NCBI GenBank assembly: GCA_964017155.1
Contig: OZ024858.1
Span: forward strand, 22,863,157 to 22,927,156
Source: Oasisia sp. SBJ-2009
Lineage: Eukaryota > Annelida > Polychaeta > Sabellida > Siboglinidae
Direction: 5' to 3'
DNA length: 64,000 bases
Shown here: positions 39,001 through 54,000 of the stretch, one piece after another
Position numbering within the stretch: position 1 is the stretch's first letter
Layout: each line of letters starts with the position of its first letter
Made by a program: the position numbers and the translations under genes
The notes under the pieces: generated by a model
Database searches by the model: none
What the model was told of the DNA's origin: nothing
Seen by the model: the letters and a program-made list of their open reading frames with translations, nothing else

Positions 39001-42000
39001 ACCCCGGCGCCGGCTCCAAGAAGGATGCGAGCGACGTTGATGTGTCCGGCCGTGGCCGTCTCCATCAGGGGCGTGTGACCGTTCTCGTTGTGCTCCTCCA
39101 CGTTGGCTCCGGCAGTGATGAGGACCTCCACCACCTCCTCGTGGCCCCCACACGCCGCATAGTGCAGCGATGTGTTGCCTGGAACAAGCACAGACAGCAC
39201 ATCAGGGTCCGTACAGGGATAGAAATATCTCAACAATTTCTGGTGGTCAGCAGGACTACCTAGTTGGGAAATCTGGTAGTCCTCAGAGATATGTGGTGGT
39301 CCAGAAATGACCCAAATTTAACACAAATTTGAAAATTGAACACTAATGGAAAAATCAAACACCAAACACATATATGCTCCGAAACCAAAAAACATAAACG
39401 GCATATCGAATAAAAATATTCCCGAATATTGCGGTAGTCTGTCGGGCTACCAATGACTCCATCGGACTACCGGACTACCACTATTTCAACCCCTGCCGTA
39501 CACATTTGGACATTTGAAATTCAAGGATGTTCAAGACATTTCAGGGCTATTTGAAAAATAACTTCAAGACAATTTTAACGACATCTATGTTTTTAATCGC
39601 AGTAATTTAACATTGAAAACATCAATCCAAAGGAATCACATCACACTAGACCAACTTATTTTACTCAACTAAGAACAAAATGGCGCGACTACAATGAAAT
39701 GCTGACTGCCCAATGAGCATTCCAGTTATTTTTGTGCGTCGGCTTTCCCTTCCGCCTGACTGCCACTGGCCTATGTCTGTTAATTCGTCACGACAAATGA
39801 GCCAAAAATATTGTATTGACCACAATTAAATTCAAGACGTTTCAAGACTACTTTATAAAATTCAAGGATTTTAAGGCCTTGAATTTGGTCCAATCAAATT
39901 CAAGGCTTTTCAAGACTTTCAAGGCCCCGTACGGACCCTGGTACAGGGCACTTGTCGGTACACCTGCATCTGCATGTATGGCCCTTGAGTCTAGCACTAG
40001 ATACAGTGCTTTCTCAGTGTAACTTAAAGAATGAGCCTAACTTTCAAGAGAGCAATGTTATGTTAATAGCTGTTTTTCACTGGTTAGTAACTTTCAGGAG
40101 TTAATTTTTCATAGGAAAACTGCATGCATTGTAATTAACTGGCTGGAGTAACATTTGTTTCAATAAGATGAAATAAACAGTTACTTTGAAGTTATAATAT
40201 TTTGCATTTTTTCTGATCTTTTAAAAAAATGGCTACTTTATTTCTTAAAGACGACATTCATTGGCTGACCACTGAAGTAAAATTGTTATGAACCAACACT
40301 TTCCAATCTGCTATTCAAGAACACTTCTAGGTATACTGCTAATATCTTAACCTGCTATGTTGTATGTGTTGCTATTCTGTAGATAAAATATTCACACGTG
40401 CACAATGTAGGAAAGGTTTAGTCAGGCCAAGCAATGATGACAACCCAGCGACAACTAACAGTCCCAGAGTTTGTCTACCTGCCGTACACATAGTCCAACT
40501 TCACTTCAAGAACGAGGAACCAAATTTCGACAGGGTTTCCCTCTTCACCTACTGTGAATAGGCGAACTATTTTAAAGCGACATGGTCAGTTTGTGGCTTT
40601 TTATTTTTATTGCAAAATCATGTTAATCAGTATAAGTTATAACTATAGTATTGTAGCGTCCTGACCGCCAATAAATATTTTATCGAAACAGAACTGACTT
40701 CGTAATGTTAAACGCCGAATGTTTATAAGAATCCCGACGCTGTCACTCAAATCACCGCGAGTGACACCCACCCTTTGACCTTTACCAACTGGAAGCTAAA
40801 TGTTTCAAAAACGCCTCGTGGTTGATGTGTATACAAGAGCTAAGCGCCCTTACTGCGTCTATTCCCAACCCCTGAATGGTACATGAAAACATATTTTGAC
40901 TGTCTTTACGCTATAATAGGTATAATTTATACTGCATAACATGATTTTGCAATAAAAATAAAAAGCCATGAACGGACCATGTCACTTTAACATGCAGAGA
41001 AGTGACCCACCAGCCGATGACTGCGCGTTGACGTCTGCTCCGTGACTAATGAGCAACTTGACGATGTCGACACACCCCCCACTCGCAGCCTCCATGAGGG
41101 GTGTACAGTCGCCCTTCACTCCGCGGTCCTCCACATTCGCCTTCATCGCCAGCAGTAGCTGCAAGATGACACCAGTCAGTGAGAACACACACAGAGTGTC
41201 AACTGGACTCAGACCACATTTGCATTTTCCATAGGCGACCATTATAACGTTTCCTTCATTTCCTACTAATCTCGCGGTCATCTGTTATTGATAATTTTCA
41301 CAGCATATTTACCCTCCATAGACAAAAGTTATGTCAAAAACAATTGAACTTCTCATACCTCAGGCTCCCACAAACTTCTTTCAAACCTTACACCCCTCCA
41401 TTTCTGCTTGAAACACCCACGGATTGCCCCTGATTACATCACCAAGCAAAATGACAACTGTATTAATACGCAGAAATGCACCGACTGACAGCTGTCATAG
41501 TTTGACAGCTCTGATGCCACGCTGCACAAAACATCACTTCTACTCACTCCACACTACATATGTGCTCACATAGATTCAGCAACCTGCATAATACTGTTTT
41601 TATAGGGTACTCTTTGGTCGGGTAATGGTGGATGAACACCTTATTGTGGTCTTACATCAACATTAGCGCACTGTGCCATAGGGCTCAGTACAACAGACAC
41701 ACGATCAATTCCACTTCAGGATATAAACAGACCTTTCATTCAAATTCTGGAATTGCTTTTCAAACGTTACTTGCAAATGGAATCATTTTAAATTAGAATG
41801 GAATCCCTTGTTTCCGATATGTTTACTGTCAAGTGTGGATGGCACTGCAAGAGACAAGTCTGAAATACGTATGTAGGAATGGTTTAGTCAAGCCACGCAG
41901 TGTAATCGCCCAGCATCAACTGACAATACCAACTAGTTTGTCTACCTGCCGTACACATAGTTCAACTTCACTTCAAGAACGAGGAACCAAATTTCGACAG

Positions 42001-45000
42001 GACCTTATATTTACTGTGAATTAGGAAAATGTTCAAGAATCCAATCAAATTGTGTTACTTAACTTCAGATTGGAACTTCATTATAATTTACTTTCAAACC
42101 ACTGTTTGCACTTGTTTCTACTGACACATTTTAAAGAGACAATAATAGATAATTTAGTCAAGTACTATATACTATATATAACGTGGAATTCCTATTAACA
42201 GTAACAATCTCGATGTTTGTATCCTACAGCAACTTGCTGAAACTGTAAAAATGAAACTGTACGACGGGTTCATCAAGACTTAGCCATCAATGCTACCAAG
42301 TCTAAATAAACAGTCCTAATTCATGTACCTGCCATACACATAGTTCAGCTTCACTTATCAGAAACCAAACCAAATTTCAGCAGAAATTTAATTCAATACA
42401 TTTTCAGACTTTTTTTTATATATAAATGCAGAAAAAGGATAGAAATACTGCTGATTGTAGTTGATTACAAATATTTATAAATGATGATAAAAGGCAGCAA
42501 TATGTAAACTGTAAACAATTATTGATTAATTCACGCTTACAGAGTGAAGCATCAGTGAAAAGAGAGTGAAGCATTAGTGAAAAGTCACTCCTACCTGAGC
42601 GAGTTCGTAGTAGCCGGCCGAGCACGCGAGGGACAGCAGACTCTCACCCTCCTCCGAGGTCTCGTGGACGCTGCGACCCTCCTTCAGGAGCTGTCTCACC
42701 GTGTTCACATCTCCCTTGATACACGCCTTGGCCAGGGACTGGGAACTACAGCAATCATTGACATCACCCTTGATACACGCCTTGGCCAGGGACTGGGAAC
42801 TACAGCAATCATTGACATCACCCTTGATACACGCCTTGGCCAGGGACTGGGAACTACAGCAATCATTGACATCACCCTTGATACACGCCTTGCCCAGGGA
42901 CTGGGAACTACAGCAATCATGGCCATTATGTTATTTTGACCCTGTTTACTATGTAATTATGAATATCATGCTATGTTAATCCTTTGTTTGCATTGTCAGA
43001 AAGGTTTACATGATATGACAGCACACCCAACTTTGAATTGAAAAATGAAATTGCTAGTGAGTACCCTGGGGCAGTGACAGAAACAGATGCTATGTTATGA
43101 CTAACACATTACTATTATCCAGAAGTATCTGTGAACTGGCACCATTACTGCATTCACCATTTTAACGCATACATTCATGCTTGAAATGTTGTTTACACTG
43201 TTTCATTTAGAGAGGAAACAGCCGTTTCAAATGGGAAATATTAAACAGTGGACACTGGGATAACATTTCGGAAGACAAGGATAGGTGGAAGACTGACAGA
43301 AAGAGCACGATGGACTGGGTTTGGTCGAGCTCATGGGATCAAAGAAATGTTCTCAGTACTTCCTACTGTACCACAGGCCCATGACACTTACCAGTCGGCC
43401 GGGGGCAGTTCGCTCTGCTGTTCTGTCCTCATTCGGGTGAGAGCGGCGGCCGCCTCGTCAAGGGCGCAGCTCACAGAAGACGTCAGTCGACGCAACACTT
43501 CCGGGTCAGCGAGTCTGTTGCCATCCACTGTCGACAGCTTGCCAATGCCTGACAACACACAGGTATATATATATATTTATGTGAGGCAATGGCTAATAAC
43601 TAGGCACGGCTTGACGCTTCATCCGAGAACAACAAGAAGCTTTGACACCGGATGACATTTCATCACACCATTAAGCAATGAAGTGTTTTACATTAAATCA
43701 ATTAACAGTCACAGATTCACATAAAGCAGTTTTTACTATAATAGCATATGAATTTCACAAATATATATATATATATATATATCCTCATATGTGAGTAACT
43801 TTTAGAGTAACATTTATAGTGCGAAATGATGAAATCCCTTTTGGAAGCCACCTGAATCCAACAGTGATCGTGGCGACATGTTTCTGTACTATAAATGTCT
43901 GTAATGCCATGAAGACAATTGTTGATATTTCAGGAATTAACTTTATCATGTTCATACAAATTATTCCCATTTGTGTTTATACGCACGATATATTGCCTGC
44001 TCTCAAAAAAGCCAATCGCACGTCGATAGATAATCAATCCATCTACCCAGTTTCCTCCGAGCCTTCCTGATTGGGTTAGTTGCAATCTTATCACTATGGT
44101 ATTACCCTGTCTACTGTCCAGTTTCACCAGTAAGTTCCTCTGTCAATGATCACCACAATCGTCAAGTCGTCAAGACATCGTCACACAGTATTCTGCTTTA
44201 CCATTCTTGCAATCCTACTACTCCCTGCAACCTATTCCACATCCATTTTCCCAGCTTGTCATGTCCCATTAATCCCAGTCACGGCCTCACCCAGAGACCC
44301 GTCCACCCGTCATTTGGACGGGCAAAATTTGAAAGTTGTGGTTCTGGATGGGTAGTATATTTGGATGGACGGGTCCGTCCGACTACCCCGTCATTACCCG
44401 TCAGTGTCGTTATTTCCGGCCGGCAAGCCCGTCCATGTCGTTTTTTCGCGGTCAAGTCCGTTCATGTATTTTTCGCGTCTGCCCGTCCGTCCATGCCATT
44501 TTTATTACCGCAAAAAAATCAATTGTAACCTACTAAATGTTCATTCATGAATTCTGGTCTGTTTGACCCTTCCTTAGCAGGATGTTTTGTGGGTAGAAAT
44601 TATAAGAACTCATCAGTTTATGCTAAAAAAAAATACAAGCTGCCGCGTGCCGCACACATGCCATGTCGTATTTCTGCGGGCAAGCCCGTCCATGCCGTTT
44701 TTCTGCTGGCAAGTCCGTCCATGTCGTTTTTTGGCGGGCAAGCCCGTCCACGTTGTATTTTCTGCTGGCAAGCCTGTCCATGTTGTTTTATCACGGACAA
44801 GCCTGTCCATGTCGTTTTATCACGGACAAGCCCGTCCATGTCGTTTTTGCGCGCTTGACCGTCCGTCCGTCCATGACATTTTTACGATGTCATTGAAATT
44901 ACCGCAAAAATTTGATTGTAACCTACCAGATATTACTTTGTGAATTGTGGACGGGTCTGTCGCATTGGCCCTTCCGTGCCCGTCCATAGCAGGATGTTTT

Positions 45001-48000
45001 GCGGGTAGAAACGATAAGAACTCACCATGTCTGGCTAAAAACACGCTATACGCTGTCACGTAACAGCGGTAACACATATTCCATCGTGAATTGTGAATAA
45101 GATTAGTCCTTCCATGCTCGTCCAGGAAAGAATTAAAGGCAAGTTTATATCTGGAATGAGATATTAGAAATTACACTAGTCATGTCATGTAAGTTTATGT
45201 CAGGAGGTTAACCCGCTTATGTCGCGGCCGAGAACTGCAAGAAGCCATGAGCAACGTCAATGTCGAAGGCTGACGTTCCTCGGCAGTCAGACAAAGCGAC
45301 GCGACAAGACGAAGAAGCCACGTTCTTGGGTCTGGGTGTAGAATCCTGGCTCGAGAGGACGATCTCTGAGCCAGGAATGACACTCCCAGTCCCCACCTAA
45401 GTTCGAACAGACTTCGCTGATTCGATAACTGCCATCATGACACATCGACATAACGTGCATGCACGTGATTTAATTTCAAAACCGCAATGATTAACGGTTG
45501 TATTGGGTAGAACGCCATTCATTTCTAGTCAGTTGTCCAATACGTTAACATCGCACACAATTCTTTAACCAAATTCTTTCGCCATGATACGAAAACGAGA
45601 TGCCGCCAATACCATGTGGGCATACCTGAAAAGACAAACAGTTCGTCTAGATGGCTACGGACATAATTAGATGGAATACCAACGACTTCTGTGTCGGCGA
45701 TCACGCAAGAAAAGGTATGTTGATAGCATTCATTTATTTGTGTGTGTGTGTGCGATTTACAGCATAGTTTGTATCTGAAATAAATATGTGCGTCGGGGTC
45801 GTCGTGGTGGTAAGATAAAATTGGGACATAATTTGTTGATGTTGACATGCATATTTTCAGTTACAATCCGTTTATATCAGTTTTATAAACTGCCATCCGC
45901 TTTTAAGAAAACCAAAATTGATAAATAAACAGTAATGTCTGACGAAATTGATTATTATTTTTGTTTATTGATTCAGTTTAATCAGAAATAAATATGTTGA
46001 TCGGGATCGTCATGATCGTAAGATAAAATTGGGAAATAATGTGTTGATGTTGACAAGCACAATATTTTCAATTACAATCCGTTTGTATTAGTTTTATCAA
46101 CTGTAATGTCTGACGAAATTGATTATTATTTTGGTTTATTGGGTCAGTTCAATCAGAATTCAGCATATCAACGCAGTCCCTACAATGGCTACACGTGTAG
46201 AAGGTCAAAGTTCTAGGTTTGCTTTATTTATGCATGTATAGATCATTTAGAAAATCCATTCATACCGGTTCACTATAATGCCATCCACATTTTAAAAAGC
46301 CAAAATGGATAAGATACTAATATGTTCTGATGAAACTGATGGTTATTTTCTTTTCTAATTATAGCATTTAATCAGAAATTATCAAAAATTTCAAAGCAAT
46401 ACGAATGTACGAAACAGCAGTTCACTCAGTTATTTAATCATCCTTATTTGGGAAGAATGATAGTATATTTGAGTCTTTGTAAATTAATTGAATATAGAAT
46501 GTTCCATTAATCAGCATTTAATATATTTTCTGGGGCGCTGTTGGCGATTTCTTCCACGAGGGCAGCATTACGCAATCGCCCCACGCGGCGGACCAGCGGT
46601 GCTGTAAACAGCGGTATAGTCGGGTAAGAATCTAGGTCAATGATGCCTAATAATTTTGGTTCGCGGCTGTTAAAATGGGGCAATTGTCGTCCCAAGTATG
46701 TGGGAAAACATCGCTCTGTGGCTTCCAATCAATTGCAACAAATGTAACTTCTTCAAAGTCATCATTGCGACCCATAGGTTTTCAGACTCTGGTAATAAAC
46801 AGACTTCCATTTGAGGGCCACCTTCGATGTCACCTGTTGTTATTGGGTGGAAGGATTTAACTGACTTTATTGACAGGCACATTTGTGATTAGAACAATGT
46901 TATAAATAGGTCTTCTGCGCTTCCCTAGTGCTGGAAGGTCAACTTTCAGAGCAATTCAGTTGTACTAAATATAGGCCAGGCAGTACACAAGGAAAGAATA
47001 GAACAACGATGGGTAACGACGTGTTTCACCGTTTCATTACAAGTAATGTCACTAATGCCTCAGCCAATTTATACAAGGATATAATTAGTATCATGCAATA
47101 ATTTATTACAAATAAAAATGCAATGTAATTGGTTAAGTTATTGTACAAATAAATCCATAACTGCTGCATTAATTCTTCAGAAATACATTTATTGTAAGTA
47201 AATGTTGTTTTAAATAATGAATGTTGTGTACTTTTATAAGTTTAAACAATGTGTTTGAACTTTTATAATGTAGTGCACAAGAGGTGCTATAGACCATATT
47301 CCTATTTATGTATCTCTTAAGCAATGGTATTAAGAACATAATTTTTATTATAAATAAAGTTTTACAAGGTCATTCCCTGTTTCCAGGATGGACATTGTCC
47401 AAAACTGAATGCAAGCAATATGTCATTATTTGGACTTGATATAACAACTAATGACATGTGAATCACCTTAATTTAAAACGTATAACCTGTATGTAGATAA
47501 CCTGGTAAAATATCTTATTTTCAACAGAGATCTGCTGTTTCTCCATCATTGTTGTGAATGCAGAGGCAGGAACCGAATCAGAAGCAAACACCACACCCTG
47601 ACTTCACCACCAGTCATCTCGGCCAACACATCAGCTTCACAGCTACTTCAAGATTCCAGCTAAGGACTTCCATTTCTCTGTGACAACTGATATTTTCATA
47701 GAACACAACACAGTGCAATCAAGCAAAATCTGCCATTATTTAATGATGCAATAATGGACTCTTCTTTTATTATATCTCAGCTGTAAGTGATTGTAATTGT
47801 ATGACTTCAATTTGCATTGTTTGGTTGTTGAACTATATTGTAAAACATGACATGTTAGAACATGCAAGAAAAAGTATCCATTGTTGTATTGCTGTTGGTT
47901 TTAAGAATGATCTCTTTAGTTCCTATATGTCAATAAATGTACATAGTTTAATTATGCTTGTATTGTTATAATATTGCCTTTTTAATCACACGCCGATCGC

Positions 48001-51000
48001 AGAGATGTGTCGATCGCGCGCGTTTCGTGGTAAGTTGGATAACATTTGGACAGGCAAAAATTTGATCCTGGGTGAGGGCCTGATCCCAGTTATTTGAATT
48101 TCCCAACTACTTAATTTGTTCTGCTTTCCCAACCTTCCCAGTTCTTGTTTCCAGTTTTTGTCAATTTCCCAATGACCACAGTTACAATAGTTTTCCAGTT
48201 CTGGGAAAACTAGCAAAATGAGGACTGTAGGACGGGTTCACTAAGACTTGGCAATGAATGTTACAAAGTCTAAATAAACAGTCCCTAGAATTAATTTACC
48301 TGCTGTACACATAGTTCAACTTCACTTCACAGAAACTAAACCAAATATCAGCAGGGTACTAACACATTGTGACTGTAGTCCAGTGACATTTAACAAGACT
48401 GATTGTTAAACTTCTCCCGACTGAAATCTCACCCACCACAGTGTCGCACTGTGTAAATTCTCGTGATCCCATGCTGATATCCCAACTGTCCATGTGCCAT
48501 GCAAGGCTTTATGCATGATCACATTTTAGCTAGTCTCATATGTTTTGGCAGACATGTGCATGTTAACTCACAATGTCACATTTACACCTGTAAGCCAGTC
48601 AGGCTGTGGGTCAAGTACAAACACCGGTGACACCCATTTTCAAAGCACAATGGACAATATCTATACTTTTTGAAGCCTTTTCCTCCGTGTGTGTTTTACC
48701 TGTCCACCACCAGTCCAGTGACAATCCGTTTGTATTAGTTTTATAAACTGTAATGTCTGACGAAATTGATTATTATTTTGGTTTATTGGGTCAGTTCAAT
48801 CAGAATTCAGCATATCAACGCAGTCCCTACAATGGCTACACGTGTAGAAGGTCAAAGTTCTAGGTTTGCTTTATTTATGCATGTATAGATCATTTAGAAA
48901 ATCCATTCATACCGGTTCACTATAATGCCATCCGCATTTTAAAAAGCCCAAATGGATAAGATACTAATATGTTCTGATGAAACTGATGGTTATTTTCTTT
49001 TCTAATTATAGCATTTAATCAGAAATTATCAAAAATGTCAAAGCAATACGAATGTACGAAACAGCAGTTCACTCAGTCATTTAATCATCCTTATTTGGGA
49101 AGAATCATAGTATATTTGAGTCTTTGTAAATTAATTGAATATAGAATGTTCCATTAATCAGCATTTAATATGTTTTCTGGGGCGCTGTTGGCGATTTCTT
49201 CCACGAGGGCAGCACTACGCAATCGCCCCACGCGGCGGACCAGCGGTGCTGTAAACAGCGGTATAGTCGGGTAAGAATCTAGGTCAATGATGCCTAATAA
49301 TTTTGGTTCGCGGCTGTTAAAATGGGGCAATTGTCGTCCCAAGTATGTGGGAAAACATCGCTCTGTGGCTTCCAATCAATTGCAACAAATGTAACTTCTT
49401 CAAAGTCATCATTGCGACGCATAGGTTTTCAGACTCTGGTAATAAACAGACTCCCATTTGAGGGCCACCTTCGATGTCACCTTTTGTTATTGGGTGGAAG
49501 GATTTAACTGACTTTATTGACAGGCACATTTGTGATTAGAACAATGTTATAATTAGGTCTTCTGCGCTTCCCTAGTGCTGGAAGGTCAACTTTCAGAGCA
49601 ATTCAGTTGTACTAAATATAGGCCAGGCAGTACACAAGGAAAGAATAGAACAACGATGGGTAACGACGTGTTTCACCGTTTCATTACAAGTAATGTCACT
49701 AATGCCTCAGCCAATTTATACAAGGATATAATTAGTATCATGCAATAATTTATTACAAATAAAAATGCAATGTAATTGGTTAAGTTATTGTACAAATAAA
49801 TCCATAACTGCTGCATTAATTCTTCAGAAATACATTTATTGTAAGTAAATGTTGTTTTAAATAATGAATGTTGTGTACTTTTATAAGTTTAAACAATGTG
49901 TTTGAACTTTTACAATGTAGTGCACAGGAGGTGCTATAGACCATATTCCTATTTATGTATCTCTTAAGCAATGGTATTAAGAACATAATTTTTATTATAA
50001 ATAAAGTTTTACAAGGTCAATCCCTGTTTCCAGGATGGACATTGTCCAAAACTGAATGCAAGCAATATGTCATTATTTGGACTTGATATAACAACTAATG
50101 ACATGTGAATCACCTTAATTTAAAACGTATAACCTGTATGTAGATAACCTGGTAAAATATCTTATTTTCAACAGAGATCTGCTGTTTCTCCATCATTGTT
50201 GTGAATGCAGAGGCAGGAACCGAATCAGAAGCAAACACCACACCCTGACTTCACCACCAGTCATCTCGGCCAACACATCAGCTTCACAGCTACTTCAAGA
50301 TTCCAGCTAAGGACTTCCATTTCTCTGTGACAACTGATATTTTCATAGAACACAACACAGTGCAATCAAGCAAAATCTGCCATTATTTAATGATGCAATA
50401 ATGGACTCTTCTTTTATTATATCTCAGCTGTAAGTGATTGTAATTGTATGACTTCAATTTGCATTGTTTGGTTGTTGAACTATATTGTAAAACATGACAT
50501 GTTAGAACATGCAAGAAAAAGTATCCATTGTTGTATTGCTGTTGGGTTTTAAGAATGATCTCTTTAGTTCCTATATGTCAATAAATGTACATAGTTTAAT
50601 TATGCTTGTATTGTTATAATATTGCCTTTTTAATCACACGCCGATCGCAGAGATGTGTCGATCGCGCGCGTTTCGTGGTAAGTTGGATAACATTTGGACA
50701 GGCAAAAATTTGATCCTGGGTGAGGGCCTGATCCCAGTTATTTGAATTTCCCAACTACTTAATTTGTTCTGCTTTCCCAACCTTCCCAGTTCTTGTTTCC
50801 AGTTTTTGTCAATTTCCCAATGACCACAGTTACAATAGTTTTCCAGTTCTGGGAAAACTAGCAAAATGAGGACTGTAGGACGGGTTCACTAAGACTTGGC
50901 AATGAATGTTACAAAGTCTAAATAAACAGTCCCTAGAATTAATTTACCTGCTGTACACATAGTTCAACTTCACTTCACAGAAACTAAACCAAATATCAGC

Positions 51001-54000
51001 AGGGTACTAATACATTGTGACTGTAGTCCAGTGACATTTAACAAGACTGATTGTTAAACTTCTCCCGACTGAAATCTCACCCACCACAGTGTCGCACTGT
51101 GTAAATTCTCGTGATCCCATGCTGATATCCCAACTGTCCATGTGCCATGCAAGGCTTTATGCATGATCACATTTTAGCTAGTCTCATATGTTTTGGCAGA
51201 CATGTGCATGTTAACTCACAATGTCACATTTACACCTGTAAGCCAGTCAGGCTGTGGACCAAGTACAAACACCGGTGACACCCATTTTCAAAGCACAATG
51301 GACAATATCTATAATTTGTGAAGCCTTTTCCTCTGTGTGTGTTTTACCTGTCCACCACCAGTCCAGTGATATCTCTACATATCCACAACAGGTTTTACTC
51401 ATCCAGACGAGTCTCTACATGGACTGCTATGAATATGTTTTCAATAAAAACATCTTTTTTCAAATGGGTATAACGGTATTTCAGCACTACACAGATTTAT
51501 CCACAGACCCATCAACTCGTCATTTGGATTTTATGACCGATAAAGTCTGTCTAATGGACGGGTAGAAATTAGAGTTAATAGGTAAATGGAGAGGCAGATA
51601 TTTGAAGAGCAAAACAACTTTACATTATTCACTCTGTCTGTGCATGGTTAGACTGGATCGTGTGCATACACAGAGATATCTATCTACCTGGACATTTTGG
51701 ACAGGTAAACATTTGATCCAGCAAAAAGGTCTGCAGCATTCTGTATAAAGTATGTGCTGCCAGAACCATGTAGAACTTTTGAAATTGTCAAAATGTCAAT
51801 ACCACTACACGAAACGTGGGTGTTACCACAGTACAATCACTCACACTACACGGGAGCCGTGTGTTGTTACACCCCCCCCCCCCCCAATCATACATTAATA
51901 CACCACACAATGTTCTGATTGAAGACAGGTGGACGTAAGTGCAGTGGACCTGACTTGCTAAGGGCCGAACACAAACACTGTACACACACGATAAAATACA
52001 GACCACTAACTGAAGATGTACTTCAATACTTCCAGTGTGTGTTTTTGCAGCATTTCTTCACTCTGTGAGACTAATTTTCCCATCAGCATGTGGTACGGTA
52101 CATACACTACAGCAGTTATTTTGACAGACTCGGCTCAAATTCACTGGCAAACTCAAGTCACTGGTGTCCCAACAGGCCAATTCTACAGAGATGACACAAA
52201 ACGTATGCACAATTTACACAGAAACTATTTTTATTATTTACACCAGGATTTATACCACCCACGGTTAGATCAACAAAATGTTTTCCTGTACTCGATCTGA
52301 CTGACTGGAATACCTTTAGTGCATTGTAGAAGGTGCACAAAGAAAGCGACAGCTGTCAATTGGATCAGTCAATTAGGTGAATTTTCTTACGTAAGTCAGT
52401 GATTTGCCGCTTACTGCAGCCACACTGATTAGGCCCATTGGTAAGCCTTCACCGTCACGGTGGCGTGTACATAATGCAGCCTGAAGCACCCACCTCCACT
52501 TAGTCCTATTATAGACCATGTACACATAAATAACACTGGCCAACTACGATGTCACGATGTTCATCGTTCACTAGCATACCATGTGCACTTTACATATTAA
52601 TAGACAAAATTATTATAAAAACCACAACAGAACGCCCGACCGTAACAATATGAACCAACTTGCAATTTCACATTAATTTGTACCATTGTTAATCTTCTGT
52701 TATTGACAATCAATAATTCATAAAATAAATTACGAAAACAAATCCAATCTGGGTGTGTATTTACAGTCATCTGAGTCACATTGATACTTCTAATTAAATA
52801 TTAATCAGCTCTGTGTTTTTTTGTAAATGTTAGCTACAGTATCAGGTATTGATCATGCTTTATTGACACCCAGGTGTTCAGCAGCCAGTGTTTAATGTTC
52901 AGAAGCTTATAGACACACAAATGTACTTCAAATATGGAGACTGGTTCAAGGTACTACTCGTCAATAGTTGTAATTAGTCAGGCAATGTACATAACTATTA
53001 TTACACCAAGTTATTTATACAGGCCTGTACATAAAGACCACAGTATTCTATTAACACTGAATATGCCAATGAGATTCCCATCAATCAATAGTTGGCACAT
53101 AATTCAATTCACTAATCCTGACTTAGCATAATTCCATTCAACATTTCCGCATGTGATTTGGATAAATTATAGTGCCATGCAAGTGTTTGTAAAGAGATCA
53201 CTATGAACTGACCCATGGACAATTGTTAGATTGCTTAACATTTGTTAATGTGACAAGCCTCAAACCTTGTAGTAAGCCACAAATGTGTATACATTTTTAT
53301 GTAGTCTATTCAAGAAACACATTACACCGTGTCCCTACTGAAATGTGTTCCTGTGAGACGTTATCCTTACTAATTGTGCTGAGCACATTCTCCTGTTAGG
53401 CAGTGTCCCTGATTCCCTGATAGACAGCGTATGCTAGTTGGTGTCCCTGTTAGACAGTGTTCTTGTTATAGACAGTGTCCCTGATTCCCTGGTAGACAGC
53501 GTCTGCTAGATGGTGTCCCTGTTAGACAGTGTCCCTGATAGACAGTGTCTGCTAGATGGTGTCCCTGTTAGACAGTGTCCCTGATTCCCTGATAGACAGC
53601 GTATGCTAGATGGTGTCCCTGTTAGACAGTGTTCTTGTTATAGACAGTGTCCCTGATTCCCTGGTAGACAGCGTCTGCTAGATGGTGTCCCTGTTAGACA
53701 GTGTCCCTGATAGACAGTGTCCCTGATTCCCTGGTAGACAGCGTCTGCTAGATGGTGTCCCTGTTAGACAGTGTCCCTGATAGACAGTGTCCCTGATTCC
53801 CTGGTAGACAGCGTCTGCTAGATGGTGTTCTTGTTAGACAGTGTCCCTGATTCCCTGGTAGACAGTGTCTGCTAGATGGTGTCCCTGTTCTAAAGACAGT
53901 GTCCCAGCTAGACACATTCCCTGTTACCAGGTAGATGACGTGACCATTTCTTCTTAGATAATGTACTTGTTAGACCATGTACTCTAAAATTTAGACATTC

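Noticed and set aside
46507..46882. Transposase or protein-coding gene in the 2.65-kb duplicated unit
   Set aside because: Two short frames (73 and 70 codons) overlap in different phases with no motif I recognise; kept only as an observation about the duplication.
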